Position numbers and translations under genes: made by a program. Below are positions 8,617-18,267 of a stretch of 64,000 nt of DNA, piece by piece. The stretch comes from Ectopseudomonas toyotomiensis (GTDB lineage Bacteria; Pseudomonadota; Gammaproteobacteria; Pseudomonadales; Pseudomonadaceae), in the NCBI RefSeq assembly GCF_900115695.1, contig NZ_FOXK01000003.1, positions 62,001 to 126,000 on the forward strand, given 5' to 3'. The notes under the pieces are model-generated. The model was not told the origin of the DNA. It made no database searches and saw only the letters and a list, made by a program, of their open reading frames with translations. Each line of letters starts with the position of its first letter. The stretch's first letter is position 1.

Positions 8617-9219
8617 ATGCGTAACCTGCTTCTACTGGTGGCGCTGCTGGGCCTGACCGGGTGCATGAAGGTCAGCGATCTGGCCAGCGGCGCCGAGTAC
8701 CACCTGCGCGATGCCGGTTTTCTCGACCACGGCCGTACCGAGCGCATGGCCTCGCGGCGCCTGCAGCAGGACTCCTTCATCTACATCGCCCAGGGCCACT
8801 TCGTGCCGCCAGGCCACGGCTACCCGCGGCCCAATGTGGTGGCCGAGGAGGCGTTCAAGGGCTTCGTCGAATACTTCCCGCTGGTGCGCCGCGCACGTCA
8901 GCCGGCGGGCCTGGATGAAGCCATGGCCGAGGCGCGCGGGGCTGGCGCACATTATCTGTTGTATGCGCGTTTCGCCTACAGCGATGACCGCATCGGCACC
9001 CTGGAGGAGTGGGAGGATCAGGAGGCTGCAGATCGCCTCGGCACTGACCGGGCATCGATCCAGCTGATGCTGATCGAAACCAATACCCGCTTCCTGGTCG
9101 ACACCGCGCGGATTCGCAGCCGTGGCGGATTCCTGACGTTTTACGACGCCCAGCCGCAGGACCTGATCGGCCCGCCGCTGCACGACTATGCGCGCAGCCT
9201 GCTGGGTGTTGGCCGCTAA
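8617..9219 (+). CDS. Outer-membrane lipoprotein, DUF4823-like
   Basis: This 200-residue protein starts [21 protein letters not shown], a lipoprotein signal with lipobox LTGC (C16). The residue after Cys is Met rather than Asp, so outer-membrane sorting is expected. A strong ribosome-binding site (gaggagg) precedes the start. The soluble part contains [12 protein letters not shown] and [16 protein letters not shown], as in small Pseudomonas lipoproteins annotated DUF4823; I assign this from memory. It is followed by a DUF1285 gene. Function unknown. Confidence 0.8.
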   Translation: MRNLLLLVALLGLTGCMKVSDLASGAEYHLRDAGFLDHGRTERMASRRLQQDSFIYIAQGHFVPPGHGYPRPNVVAEEAFKGFVEYFPLVRRARQPAGLDEAMAEARGAGAHYLLYARFAYSDDRIGTLEEWEDQEAADRLGTDRASIQLMLIETNTRFLVDTARIRSRGGFLTFYDAQPQDLIGPPLHDYARSLLGVGR

Positions 9220-9325
9220 GAATAGGGGCAATCGGCGCGCCGCTCTTGTGGGAGGGGCTTTAGCCGCGACAGGTGCCACGGTGTATCCTCTTCAGTCCCC
9301 GGCAAAATATGGACGAGGAGAGAGC

Positions 9326-9895
9326 ATGAGCGATCCAGGCAAGGCCGGCGACCTGCTGGCGCAGATCCCCAAGGGCGAAGGCAAGGGCCTGCCCCCTGTG
9401 CACCTGTGGAACCCCGATTTCTGTGGCGATATCGACATGCGTATCGCCCGCGATGGCACCTGGTATTACCTGGGCACGCCCATCGGCCGCAAACCCATGG
9501 TGCGGCTGTTTTCCACCATCATCCGCCGTGACGGCGACGATTATTTCCTGATCACGCCGGTGGAGAAGGTGGGTATCAAGGTAGACGACGCGCCTTTCGT
9601 TGCCGTGACCCTGCAGGTGGAAGGTGAGGGCGAAGCGCAGGTGCTGCGCTTTACCACCAACGTCGAGGACGAGGTCGTGGCCGGCGTCGAGCACCCGATT
9701 CGGGTGGAGATCGACCCTGCGACACTCGAACCCTCGCCCTATATTCTGGTGCGGCGTAACCTCGAAGCGCTGATTCATCGCAACGTGTTCTACCAACTGG
9801 TGGAACTGGCGGTGGAGCGCGAAGTGGACGGCAAGCCTTGGCTGGGGGTGTGGAGTGCCGGGCAGTTCTATCCCATCGGGCCGTCCCCGGTCTGA
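9326..9895 (+). CDS. DUF1285 family protein
   Basis: This 189-residue soluble protein has the DUF1285 hallmarks: [13 protein letters not shown] near residue 25, then [22 protein letters not shown] and [14 protein letters not shown]. The fold of solved members is small and mixed alpha/beta, and function is unknown. The start at 9326 is set by GAGGAGAGAGC immediately upstream. Half of a repeat element (TGGGAGGGGCTTTAGCCGCG) lies in the 106-bp gap before it. Confidence 0.88.
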   Translation: MSDPGKAGDLLAQIPKGEGKGLPPVHLWNPDFCGDIDMRIARDGTWYYLGTPIGRKPMVRLFSTIIRRDGDDYFLITPVEKVGIKVDDAPFVAVTLQVEGEGEAQVLRFTTNVEDEVVAGVEHPIRVEIDPATLEPSPYILVRRNLEALIHRNVFYQLVELAVEREVDGKPWLGVWSAGQFYPIGPSPV

Positions 9896-9959
9896 GTGGG
9901 CAATTCGGGAGAAGCGCCGGTGCGCGTAGCGCACCCTACGGGTTTGACAGGAGACGCAG

Positions 9960-10490
9960 ATGGATGAGCATCGCATCGAAACCGAACGTCTGACGTTGCG
10001 CCCACCGCAGCCGGAGGATGCTGCCGAGGTGCAACGTCTGGCTGGTGATTTTCGTATTGCCGATGTCACCAGCAGCATTCCCCATCCTTATCCGCCCGAG
10101 CTGGCGCAGCAGTGGATCGAGCGCTGCGCGCAGGATTGGGCCAGTGGCACGGCGGCCAACTTCATCATCACCGAGTCGGCCAGCGGCAAGTTGGTCGGCA
10201 GCATGGCGCTCAAGGACATCGGCCGCGGCGAGGCCGAGGTGGGCTATTGGATCGGCGTGCCTTACTGGAGCCGTGGCTACGCCAGCGAAGCCTGCAATGC
10301 CCTGGTGGATTTCGCCTTTCAGCAACTGCGTCTGCGTCGCCTGCACGCCAGCCACCTGGCGCGCAATCCGCAATCCGGCCGAGTGCTGTTCAAGGCCGGC
10401 TTCCGCCATCTGGGCCTGGGCCACAGCCAGTGCGGCTGCCAGGGCAAGCTGGAGCCGGTCGAGCTCTATGAGCGGGTTTCCGGCGAGTGA
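9960..10490 (+). CDS. GNAT N-acetyltransferase (RimJ/RimL-like)
   Basis: This 176-residue protein begins HRIETERLTLRPPQPEDA, the common start of the RimJ/RimL acetyltransferase branch. It contains AEVGYWIGVPYWSRGYASEA, with the R-G-Y-A loop that binds acetyl-CoA pyrophosphate, and SGRVLFKAGF in the C-terminal helix region. AGGAG precedes the start. The acceptor is unknown: a protein N-terminus, a drug or a small amine. It converges on the protease gene with only 12 bp between the ends. Confidence 0.9.
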   Translation: MDEHRIETERLTLRPPQPEDAAEVQRLAGDFRIADVTSSIPHPYPPELAQQWIERCAQDWASGTAANFIITESASGKLVGSMALKDIGRGEAEVGYWIGVPYWSRGYASEACNALVDFAFQQLRLRRLHASHLARNPQSGRVLFKAGFRHLGLGHSQCGCQGKLEPVELYERVSGE

Positions 10491-10502
10491 CCTGAGCGGC
10501 CC

Positions 10503-12275
10503 TCAACGCACCCGATCACGGCTCTGTACCGCCAGGTCCAGCGCCTTCTGCATATCCAGCCGCGCCGAGCGGCCCACGTCCTTGTCGCTCATCTTGTAGT
10601 TGCGCTCCGATGGCAGGATCGGCGCAGTCAGGTCTTCGGCGTCCATCGGTTCGAAGTCGTAATCACCGCCGATGGTCATGGCGCTGCGCCGTAGCAGCAT
10701 GCGCACCTGTTCCGGCTGCAGACGCGGATTGATCGACAGCATGGCGGCGACCACACCGGTGACCAGGGGCGTGGCGTAGGAGGTACCGCAATGCACGTCG
10801 CCGGTCGCATCGACCTCACGGGTTGAAGCGCGGGCACAGGCGGCGGCGGTGATGTCGACGCGCATGTCGATGTTCGACGAGTTGCGTTTGACCGCGTAGC
10901 TCGGGTCGTCGATATCGACCTCCTTTTCCTTGTTGCGCTGATGCCCGCCGACCACCAGCAATTGCTCGGTGATGAAGGAGGAGGGCAGGCGATACTCGTC
11001 CTGGCCGGAGTAGGACGAACCGTTGCCGGCGGAGTTGATCACCAGCACGTCCGGGTGTTCCTCGCGCAACCAGAGGAAGAATTCCTCCAGCAACTCCTCA
11101 TAGCCACTCATGGCGATGCCCGAGCGCACCAGCGAATCGATCTCGTCACCTTCGACGTTGCGCGTGCCAACGCGGTGGATGCCCCAGCTCCAGTTGAGGA
11201 CACGTACGCCGTCTTCCACCAGGTTCACCGACGCGGCGATGTTGGCGGTGATGCCGGCGTCTGAGTTGCGCTCGACGATGACTTCGAAGCCCTGGCTGGC
11301 CTTGTCCAGCCCGCGCAGGAAACCGGTGTTGCCGCCCTTGTCCCAGTGCGCGGCGAGAATCCCGGCCACGGTGCTGCCATGGTTGTCCGGCTCGTCGGCA
11401 TCACGCGCATAGACGCAGGTGCGCGGTTTGCCATCGGGGCAGGCGCCGAGGTAATCGGCGAAGTCGGGCGAATCGAAATCGACATTGCGCTCGATCACGC
11501 CGACGCGGATCGGTTCGGCCTCTATGGGCGTCTCGCCCGCCGGGATGCGTCGCTGGTAATAGTTCACCGCATCCATGAAGCGGTTCGCCGCCCACTCTTC
11601 GGAGTTCTTTTCCGGTTTGCGTGCTGGCTGGCGCGCGGCTTCGCGCTCTTCGCCGCGCTCCGGTGCGCTTTCTTCCACCACCACGGCATCGACGCTGGTT
11701 TCGTTGCCGATGCGCAGCACCAGCGCATCGCGCTCGGTCAGGTTCTTCACCGGCAGGCGCAGTTGGTAGACGTTCAGCGGTGGGATGGCGCCGACCACCT
11801 TGGCGTCGTATTTCTTCGCCAGGCGCCTGGCCTCGTCGAGGCCGTCGTGGCTTTCCTCGATCAGCAGGCTGACCAGGTCGACATAGGTGGTCAGGCCATC
11901 CATGTTCTTCGCCACTTCATCCGGGCCGGCAGCGAGCACATGGCTGCGATGCAGCGACAACCACACCGGATTGCTGGCGCGCGAGCCGTCCTCCAGCCAC
12001 AGCGGTGCGCTGCGATGTTCGTTGCTGTTCAACTGTAAGCGTAGGCCATCGCCAGTGCGCTTGACCGCCGAAGCGGGCAGGGTGTCGTCGCCGAGGCGCA
12101 GCCTGGGCAGCTTCGCGCCAAGGCCACGCACCTGCATGCACCATTCCTGCTTTTCACTGGCGAGCAGGTCGCCGCAGCGCTGCAGGCTCTGGATGCGCAA
12201 CGGGTCCTGCGCCTCGGCAAGGGGGCTGAGCAGGGCCACGACGAAAGCTGAGAGAAGGGCGCGGTTGGGCAGCAT
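10503..12275 (-). CDS. S8 subtilisin-like serine protease, exported, with Glu at the Asp position
   Basis: This 590-residue protein has a signal peptide (cleavage near AEA-QD, residue 22), an N-terminal domain of about 230 residues, and a peptidase S8 domain. The His is H299 in DNHGSTVAG, the oxyanion Asn N418 in VINSAGNGS and the Ser S499 in GTSYATP. The catalytic Asp segment, normally V-I-D-x-G, reads VGVIERNVDF, so Glu262 stands at the Asp position; the codon is GAG. A C-terminal tail of about 75 residues follows. The enzyme may be inactive or a variant triad. The substrate is unknown. Confidence 0.88.
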   Translation of the reverse strand: MLPNRALLSAFVVALLSPLAEAQDPLRIQSLQRCGDLLASEKQEWCMQVRGLGAKLPRLRLGDDTLPASAVKRTGDGLRLQLNSNEHRSAPLWLEDGSRASNPVWLSLHRSHVLAAGPDEVAKNMDGLTTYVDLVSLLIEESHDGLDEARRLAKKYDAKVVGAIPPLNVYQLRLPVKNLTERDALVLRIGNETSVDAVVVEESAPERGEEREAARQPARKPEKNSEEWAANRFMDAVNYYQRRIPAGETPIEAEPIRVGVIERNVDFDSPDFADYLGACPDGKPRTCVYARDADEPDNHGSTVAGILAAHWDKGGNTGFLRGLDKASQGFEVIVERNSDAGITANIAASVNLVEDGVRVLNWSWGIHRVGTRNVEGDEIDSLVRSGIAMSGYEELLEEFFLWLREEHPDVLVINSAGNGSSYSGQDEYRLPSSFITEQLLVVGGHQRNKEKEVDIDDPSYAVKRNSSNIDMRVDITAAACARASTREVDATGDVHCGTSYATPLVTGVVAAMLSINPRLQPEQVRMLLRRSAMTIGGDYDFEPMDAEDLTAPILPSERNYKMSDKDVGRSARLDMQKALDLAVQSRDRVR

Positions 12276-12362
12276 GGGGCAGGGTTTCCGTGACGATTGT
12301 CCTGCTTTTCCGACTGCCTTCGCCGCGCTTTGTTCAGGTTGGGAGGAAACTGGCTGCTTCGC

Positions 12363-13565
12363 TCAGGCCACTGGAATCGCCGGGTCGGCGGCTGCCAGGG
12401 CGATGGCGCGATCAGCGACCGGCGGGTAGATCCACAGGCTGTTGATCTGTTGTTTCAGCGTCTTGGCTTCGCTGCCGATCAGTTTTACCTGGCGATCCCA
12501 GCCTTCGCTGTACACCGCACCCCAGGCGCCGAGATCGAGGCAGGTCACGTACTTGGGCTGGCTGTAGTGCGTCGCCGCTATCCCGATCAATTCGGCTGCA
12601 GCGTTGTTGCCAGCGTGGCGACCCAAGGCGATGGCGTGCTGGCAGGACATCACGCTGAAGTTGCCGACATCGTCCGTTGCGGCGCGGGCGGTATCGCCTG
12701 CTGCGAAGATTGCAGGTTGACCCTGGACCTTGAGCTGGCTGTCGACCTGCAGTCGGCCTTGATGATCGCGTGGAGCATTGATCTGCTCGGTCAGCGCGCT
12801 GGCGCGAAAACCCACGGTCCAGATCACGGTATGGGAGGCGATACGCTGGCCGTCATCCAGGGTCACGCCATTGGCATCGACCGCCACCACCATGCGTCCC
12901 AGGCACCATTCGATTCCCAGTTCCCGCGACGCCTCGCTGATCGCCGGACGAATGCCATCACCCAGCGCGGCGGCAATCTCTTCGCCACGATCGACCACTA
13001 CCACGCGAATTGCGGCGTCATCGCCGAGCAGGGCGCGCAGGCGTGCCGGCATTTCCGTCGCGGTCTCGATGCCGGTAAAGCCGCCGCCGGCGACCACCAC
13101 GGTATTGCGTGCAGTGCTTGGCGGACGCTCTGCCAGGCTCGCCAAATGTTGCTCCAGGCGCACCGCCTGCTCGATTTCATCGACATCGAACAAATGCGCC
13201 TCCATGCCCTCCAGTGCTGGGCGCATCAGGCGGCTGCCCGAGGCCAGCACCAAGCGGTCGTAGCTCAGGCTCCCCGGCTTGCCGGCGGCGTCGCGATAGC
13301 TGACCTGCTGACGCGGTGCATCGATACCTTCGGCCGTGCCCTGAACGAATTCCACACCCACGGCTGCCAGCAGCTCGGTGAGAGGCGCTTTCATGCTTTG
13401 CACATTCGGCTCGTAGAAGCGCGGTCGAATGCGCAGCTCCGGCTGAGGGGCGAGCATGGTCACGCCGATATCCGTTCGTCCGTGTTGATCGAGCAGGCGC
13501 ATGGCACTGAGGGCGCTCCATACCCCGGCAAAACCACCACCGACAATCAGAATGCGTTGTTTCAT
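12363..13565 (-). CDS. NADH dehydrogenase-like FAD oxidoreductase
   Basis: This 400-residue flavoprotein has an N-terminal FAD dinucleotide motif RILIVGGGFAGVW, a second nucleotide-binding motif TVVVAGGGFTGIE for NAD(P)H, and the late FAD-contacting segment AIFAAGDTA. The layout matches type II NADH dehydrogenase-like (Ndh) proteins, which pass electrons to quinone without proton pumping. The start at 13565 has CAGGAG at good spacing and begins with the FAD motif. An in-frame start 75 bp further up is unlikely. It diverges from the GlxA-type regulator, a plausible controller. Confidence 0.87.
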   Translation of the reverse strand: MKQRILIVGGGFAGVWSALSAMRLLDQHGRTDIGVTMLAPQPELRIRPRFYEPNVQSMKAPLTELLAAVGVEFVQGTAEGIDAPRQQVSYRDAAGKPGSLSYDRLVLASGSRLMRPALEGMEAHLFDVDEIEQAVRLEQHLASLAERPPSTARNTVVVAGGGFTGIETATEMPARLRALLGDDAAIRVVVVDRGEEIAAALGDGIRPAISEASRELGIEWCLGRMVVAVDANGVTLDDGQRIASHTVIWTVGFRASALTEQINAPRDHQGRLQVDSQLKVQGQPAIFAAGDTARAATDDVGNFSVMSCQHAIALGRHAGNNAAAELIGIAATHYSQPKYVTCLDLGAWGAVYSEGWDRQVKLIGSEAKTLKQQINSLWIYPPVADRAIALAAADPAIPVA

Positions 13566-13654
13566 CTGGTACTCCTGGCTTTGGCACGTTTCGTTTGACG
13601 GAGTCATGCTAGGAGAGGAGCATTTCGGCAGATACGACATATACCCCCGAAATC

Positions 13655-14635
13655 ATGCCAACTCGCCCGCGTACCGTTCTGTTCCTCGCCTACCCGCAAG
13701 TCGGTCTGCTCGATCTTACCGGCGCGCAGACGGTGTTCTGGGCGGCCACCAAGGCCATGCACGAACGCGGTTTGCCAGGTTACGAGCGCCTCACTGTCAG
13801 CCTTGCGGGTGGTTTGGTGGGCACTGCCGAAGGCCTGGTGGTGGATACCCAGCCGCTGGCAGAGGTACAGCTGGCGCAGGTCGATACGCTGATCGTGCCT
13901 GGCGCGCCGGAAATCGAGCGTGCGGTGGCCGAATCGGCCGAACTGATTGCCTGGATCGCCAGCAACGCACGGCGAGTGCGGCGCACGGCCTCCGTATGCA
14001 GTGGCACCTTTCTGCTGGCTCATGCGGGTTTGCTCGAGGGCAAGCGCGCGGCGACGCATTGGGCGATGTGCGACATGCTCAAGGCGCGTTTCCCGGCCAT
14101 CGAAGTGGACAACAACGCCATCTTCATCGAGCAGGGCACAGTGTGGACCTCCGCGGGTGTCAGTGCCGGTATCGACCTCGCCTTGGCACTGGTCGAGGCC
14201 GATTGCGGGCGAGAGGTGGCCATGCAGGTGGCGCGTGAGCTGGTGGTCTTTCTCAAGCGTCCTGGCGGGCAGGCGCAGTTCAGCGAGCTGTTGCAGGCAC
14301 AGGCCAAGGACACCTCGACCTTCGATGAGCTGCACCGCTGGTTGGGCGATCACCTGAGCAGCCCGGAGCTGAATATCGAGACCATGGCCAAGCGCTGCCA
14401 CATGAGCCCGCGGCATTTCTCCCGCCTGTACAAACAGAAGACCGGGCGCACGCCGGCCAAGGCAGTGGAAATTTTCCGCCTCGAAGCCGCGCGCAGGCTG
14501 CTGGAGGACTCCACCCGCAATATCGATGTTATCGCCAGGCAATGCGGCTTCGGTGACGAAGAGCGAATGCGTGCGACATTCCAACGTCATTTAGCGATTT
14601 CGCCGCGGGATTATCGAAGACGCTTCTCGCGCTGA
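13655..14635 (+). CDS. GlxA family regulator: DJ-1/PfpI domain plus AraC helix-turn-helix
   Basis: This 326-residue protein has a DJ-1/PfpI-like N-terminal domain at about residues 9-190, with the nucleophile-elbow-like ASVCSGTFLLAHAG. An AraC/XylS DNA-binding domain occupies about 225-326, with MAKRCHMSPRHFSRLYKQ and a second helix-turn-helix VIARQCGFGDEERMRATF. ArgR in this window has the same architecture. It lies 89 bp from the divergent flavoprotein gene. The ligand is unknown. No strong ribosome-binding site is visible. Confidence 0.9.
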   Translation: MPTRPRTVLFLAYPQVGLLDLTGAQTVFWAATKAMHERGLPGYERLTVSLAGGLVGTAEGLVVDTQPLAEVQLAQVDTLIVPGAPEIERAVAESAELIAWIASNARRVRRTASVCSGTFLLAHAGLLEGKRAATHWAMCDMLKARFPAIEVDNNAIFIEQGTVWTSAGVSAGIDLALALVEADCGREVAMQVARELVVFLKRPGGQAQFSELLQAQAKDTSTFDELHRWLGDHLSSPELNIETMAKRCHMSPRHFSRLYKQKTGRTPAKAVEIFRLEAARRLLEDSTRNIDVIARQCGFGDEERMRATFQRHLAISPRDYRRRFSR

Positions 14636-14722
14636 AGGCTCTGCGCCGCAGGTGGATGGCATCGGCTCGGCAGAATCTGGTTATAGTATTACGTTCTCTT
14701 CAAGCCCCATTCGAAGCCTTCC

Positions 14723-15862
14723 ATGTCCTCCAATCGTCTGCTCTCGATCGACGCCCTACGCGGTTTGGTCATCCTCTTCATGTTGCTCGATCACGTTCGC
14801 GAAACCTTCTACCTGCACCAGCAGGTCGGTGATCCGATGGACGTGACCGCTACTGAGCCTGCGCTGTTCTTCAGCCGTACCCTGGCGCATCTGTGCGCGC
14901 CGGTGTTCATCCTGCTCACCGGGCTTTCGGCGTTTCTCTATGGCGAGAAGCAGATGAGCCGGGCGGCGACCAGCGCCTTCCTGTTCAAGCGCGGGCTGTT
15001 CCTGGTGGTGCTGGAGTTCACCCTGGTCAACTTCGCCTGGACCTTCCAGTTCCCGCCCACGGTGATCTACCTGCAGGTGATCTGGGCCATCGGCCTGAGC
15101 ATGCTGGCGCTCTCCGTGCTGCTGTGGCTGCCGCGAACGCTGCTGGCCGTGCTGGGCCTGGCGCTGGTGGCGGGGCACAACCTGCTCGATGGGCTGCACT
15201 TCGATGCGGAGTCGGCGCTGCACATTCCCTGGGCGATCCTGCATGACCGCGGCTGGATCGAGTTTTCCGAAACCCTGCGTCTGCGCACCTCCTACCCGGT
15301 GCTGCCGTGGATCGGGGTTATTGCCCTGGGCTATGTGATCGGCCCGTGGTTCCGCTGGACCAGTGCGCCCGAGCAGCGTCTGCAATGGCTGCGTCGCGCC
15401 GGTTTCGGCGCGCTGGCGCTGTTCGTACTGCTGCGCCTGCTCAACGGCTATGGCGAGAAACCCTGGGCCGTGGAAGAAACCGCACTGCAAACGCTGATGG
15501 GCCTGTTCAACATCACCAAATACCCGCCGTCGCTGCTGTTCCTGGCGCTGACGCTGGGCGTCGGCCTGTTGCTGCTGGCCTACTTCGAGCGCCGCAACGA
15601 TGGGCGCATGGTGCGCACGCTGGCCGTGTTCGGCAGCGCGCCGATGTTCTTCTACCTGCTGCACCTGTACGTGCTGAAGCTACTGTACATCGCCGCCTTC
15701 GCCATCTGGGGCGCGAACCAGGGGCATTACTTCGGCTTCGACTCGATGGGTTGGATCTGGGCTGCGACCGTGCTGCTGGCGCTGCTGCTGTTTGCGCCCA
15801 CGCAGTGGTTCGCTCGACTCAAGGCGCGGCGCCGCGACATTCGCTGGTTGAAGTACCTCTGA
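14723..15862 (+). CDS. DUF1624 / heparan-alpha-glucosaminide acetyltransferase-like membrane protein
   Basis: This 379-residue protein has about ten hydrophobic segments. It begins RLLSIDALRGLVILFMLLDH, the start motif of the DUF1624 / YeiB-related acyltransferase group, in which the D-x-L-R-G...D-H residues are conserved. The C-terminal segment FYLLHLYVLKLLYIAAF is also typical. Function in bacteria is not settled; transfer of acyl groups across the membrane is inferred. It stands alone, followed by two repeat elements. Confidence 0.85.
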   Translation: MSSNRLLSIDALRGLVILFMLLDHVRETFYLHQQVGDPMDVTATEPALFFSRTLAHLCAPVFILLTGLSAFLYGEKQMSRAATSAFLFKRGLFLVVLEFTLVNFAWTFQFPPTVIYLQVIWAIGLSMLALSVLLWLPRTLLAVLGLALVAGHNLLDGLHFDAESALHIPWAILHDRGWIEFSETLRLRTSYPVLPWIGVIALGYVIGPWFRWTSAPEQRLQWLRRAGFGALALFVLLRLLNGYGEKPWAVEETALQTLMGLFNITKYPPSLLFLALTLGVGLLLLAYFERRNDGRMVRTLAVFGSAPMFFYLLHLYVLKLLYIAAFAIWGANQGHYFGFDSMGWIWAATVLLALLLFAPTQWFARLKARRRDIRWLKYL

Positions 15863-15872
15863 GAGCCTTTGA

Positions 15873-15938
15873 CGTAGGGTGCGCCGTGCGCACCAACTGG
15901 CACCTCGAAAATATCCGGTGCGCACGGCGCACCCTACG
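15873..15938. repeat. Perfect 22-bp inverted repeat (REP-like)
   Basis: The arms 15873-15894 and 15917-15938 are exact reverse complements over 22 bp, with a 22-bp spacer. The core is GGGTGCGCCGTGCGCACC. It lies between the convergent DUF1624-like gene and TonB receptor gene. Confidence 0.85.
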
Positions 15939-15968
15939 TTCGCTCGGCATTGGCACGATGTCGTGCGT

Positions 15969-16030
15969 TGTAGGAGCCCGCTTGCGGGCGATGGCTGACT
16001 GACGCGATCGCCGGCAAGCCGGCTCCTACA
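15969..16030. repeat. REP-like hairpin, TGTAGGAGCC / GGCTCCTACA
   Basis: Outer arms TGTAGGAGCC (15969-15978) and GGCTCCTACA (16021-16030) flank a second pair (CGCTTGCGGGCGAT / ATCGCCGGCAAGC). It sits just downstream of the TonB receptor gene, whose stop is 37 bp away. Confidence 0.75.
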
Positions 16031-16066
16031 GGTCGAGTTGCGAGGTCTTTCCGCGCGGCTCAGGCG

Positions 16067-18118
16067 TTACAGCTTCATGTTCACTGACAGGTAGGCCGAG
16101 CGGCCTGGAGCAGGGGAGAACATCGGCTGGTCATCGCCGCCCCAGAAGAAGTTGTCGAACCATACGTACTCGTAATCGCGGTCGGTCAGGTTCTTCATCT
16201 GCAGGTCGAGGCTGGTGGTGGCCGATACCTGATAGCGCACGTTGGCATCGAGCACCGCGAAGCCGCCGTACTTGCCTTGCTGGTTCAGCTCGTCGATGTA
16301 GTAGTCGCCCTGGGCGCGGGCCGACAGGCCGAAGCGCCAGGCGTCGTTGAACTGGTAGTCGACCCCGGCATTGCTGATGTAGCGCGGTGTGGAGAACACC
16401 TCCTTGCCCGCCAGCGACTGTCCACCAGCGGTGAAGGCGCTGACCACCTTGGCTTCCTGGATGGCGTGCGAACCCCACACCGTCCACTGATCGTTCAGCT
16501 GTGCGGTGAGCTGCATGTCGATGCCACGACGCTTGGTTTCACCCAGGCCGACGGTGGTGCCGGTGCTGGGCATGTTGGCCACTTCGTCGGTGGCTTCCTG
16601 TTGCCACACGGCGATGCGCGCCTCCGAGCCGGCGAACGGCTTGAACTTCACCCCCACTTCCTTGCCGGTGTTGATCGACGGTTTGTACGAAGCCTGGCCG
16701 GCGGTCACGTAGGCCGGTGCGGTGGAGCCGGTGAGGATCTGGAAGGTACGGCCCCAGTTGGCGTAGACGTTGATGTCCGGGGTGATGCTGTACACCACGC
16801 TGAGCTTGGGCTGCTCGATCCAGCCGTAGTCCTGCAGCTCGGCCTTCTCGCCGTTCATCAGCTCGGTATTACCGGAGAACTTGTCGACGCGGTACGCCGG
16901 GATGATCTTGAGCTGCTCGATGGGCTGGATGATCGCCTGGGCATAGGCGCCGGTGTTGTACAGCGTGTAGCTGTCGTCGTTTTGCGTGCGTGCCGGCGGC
17001 GCGTCGAAATCGGTGGGGATGCCGAAGTTGTAGCGGTAGCGGCGGTATTCGTTGTTCTGTTGCTCGTAGTTGATGCCGCCGTCGAGGGTCAACATCTCGT
17101 GGGCGCGCCAGGTCAGGTTGCTCAGCACGCCGGTCTGGCGCTCTTCCCACTGGCGGCGCTGACGCGGGGCATTGCCGACCGGGTAGCTGGTGAAAGTCAC
17201 GGTGCGGTCATCGTCGTAGCTGTTGTAGTACAGCTTGTTGCTCAGGCTCAGGTCGTCGCTGAGCTGGAAGTCGGCATGCGCGCTAAGGTGCTTCATGTCG
17301 CGGTCGTCGCCATCGTTGGCGTTCTTCTCCGGCGACTGCGAGCGGCTCGCGGCCAGCTCCTGCGCGGTGAGAAAACCCGGCTCCTCGGCCTGGTGGTGGT
17401 AGAGGCGGGCGATCACGCCGAGCTTCATGGTCTGCTCGTCATCGGTGACGAACCATTTGCCGCCCAGGGAATACTTGTTGGAGTTGCTGTGGTCGCGGAA
17501 ACCGTCGGAATCCTGCTTGGCCAGAAAGTAGTTCTGCGCGAAGTTGCCTTCCTCGTGGCCGACGGCCAGCTGGAATTCGCGGGTATTGAAGCTGCCGTAG
17601 GTCAGGCGGCCATCGGTGTAGTTGCCGCCCTGACGGGTGGCGAAATTGATGTTGCCGCCGATGTTGTGCAGGCCGTAGCGCGGGTCGTTGGTGCCGCGCA
17701 CCACCTCGATGTAGTCGATATCCAGCGGGAAGATCATGTCGATGAAGCGCTGGTTGCCGCTGTTGACGTTGCTCGGCACGCCGTCGATCAACGTCTTGAT
17801 GCCATTGATGTAGCCCTCGCCATTGAACGCACGGAAGGTCACCTTGCCGGATTCGGCGCCCATGCGCGTCTCGGTCAGCTGGATGCCGGGCATCTGGCCC
17901 ACCAGTTCCCAGCTGTTCATCACGTTCTTATTCTCGATCTTGTCGCTGCCCATGATGTCGACCGAGCTCAGGATGCTGTCGGTGCGTAGCGTGCCGCTGG
18001 CCTCGGGGGTGACGTATACCGAACCGAGCGAAACGGTGGAGTTGCCGGAGGAGGCGGCGTGAATCTGAGGCGTGACCAGGGCGGTCATGACGGCGAGGGA
18101 GGCCGAAGTGGCTTTCAT
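16067..18118 (-). CDS. TonB-dependent outer-membrane receptor, candidate zinc/metal uptake
   Basis: This 683-residue protein has a signal peptide (to about residue 21, IHA-AS), a plug domain (IENKNVMNSWELVGQMPGIQ, then VPSNVNSGN and IEVVRGTNDPRYGLHNIGG) and a beta-barrel ending NMKL. The final residue is Leu rather than the more usual Phe. Loops contain His/Asp patches such as ARLYHHQAEE. Upstream at 18252-18267 is a near-consensus Zur box, so zinc or zincophore uptake is my best inference. Iron-siderophore uptake remains possible. It stands alone, with no TonB/ABC partner adjacent. Confidence 0.9.
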   Translation of the reverse strand: MKATSASLAVMTALVTPQIHAASSGNSTVSLGSVYVTPEASGTLRTDSILSSVDIMGSDKIENKNVMNSWELVGQMPGIQLTETRMGAESGKVTFRAFNGEGYINGIKTLIDGVPSNVNSGNQRFIDMIFPLDIDYIEVVRGTNDPRYGLHNIGGNINFATRQGGNYTDGRLTYGSFNTREFQLAVGHEEGNFAQNYFLAKQDSDGFRDHSNSNKYSLGGKWFVTDDEQTMKLGVIARLYHHQAEEPGFLTAQELAASRSQSPEKNANDGDDRDMKHLSAHADFQLSDDLSLSNKLYYNSYDDDRTVTFTSYPVGNAPRQRRQWEERQTGVLSNLTWRAHEMLTLDGGINYEQQNNEYRRYRYNFGIPTDFDAPPARTQNDDSYTLYNTGAYAQAIIQPIEQLKIIPAYRVDKFSGNTELMNGEKAELQDYGWIEQPKLSVVYSITPDINVYANWGRTFQILTGSTAPAYVTAGQASYKPSINTGKEVGVKFKPFAGSEARIAVWQQEATDEVANMPSTGTTVGLGETKRRGIDMQLTAQLNDQWTVWGSHAIQEAKVVSAFTAGGQSLAGKEVFSTPRYISNAGVDYQFNDAWRFGLSARAQGDYYIDELNQQGKYGGFAVLDANVRYQVSATTSLDLQMKNLTDRDYEYVWFDNFFWGGDDQPMFSPAPGRSAYLSVNMKL

Positions 18119-18251
18119 GGGTATTCCTAGCGTTGCGTTTTCTAAGTGAGGGAGGGTGTAGCGTTGGTTTGCCGCGCGGGCTGGCGAGTCTCCTGGCGGC
18201 AGCGGGTTGTCCGGTCGGCCGGAACATATCGACGAATCATCTCCAATTCAT

Positions 18252-18267
18252 ATGTTATATCATAACA
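18252..18267. promoter_or_regulatory. Zur-like operator upstream of TonB receptor gene
   Basis: ATGTTATATCATAACA is an inverted repeat (TGTTAT/ATAACA, 3-bp centre). It differs at one position from the proteobacterial Zur core TGTTATAnTATAACA. It sits 134 bp upstream of the receptor start in an A+T-rich patch. The remainder of the 343-bp gap to the divergent PAS-GGDEF gene holds no gene I can support. Confidence 0.6.
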
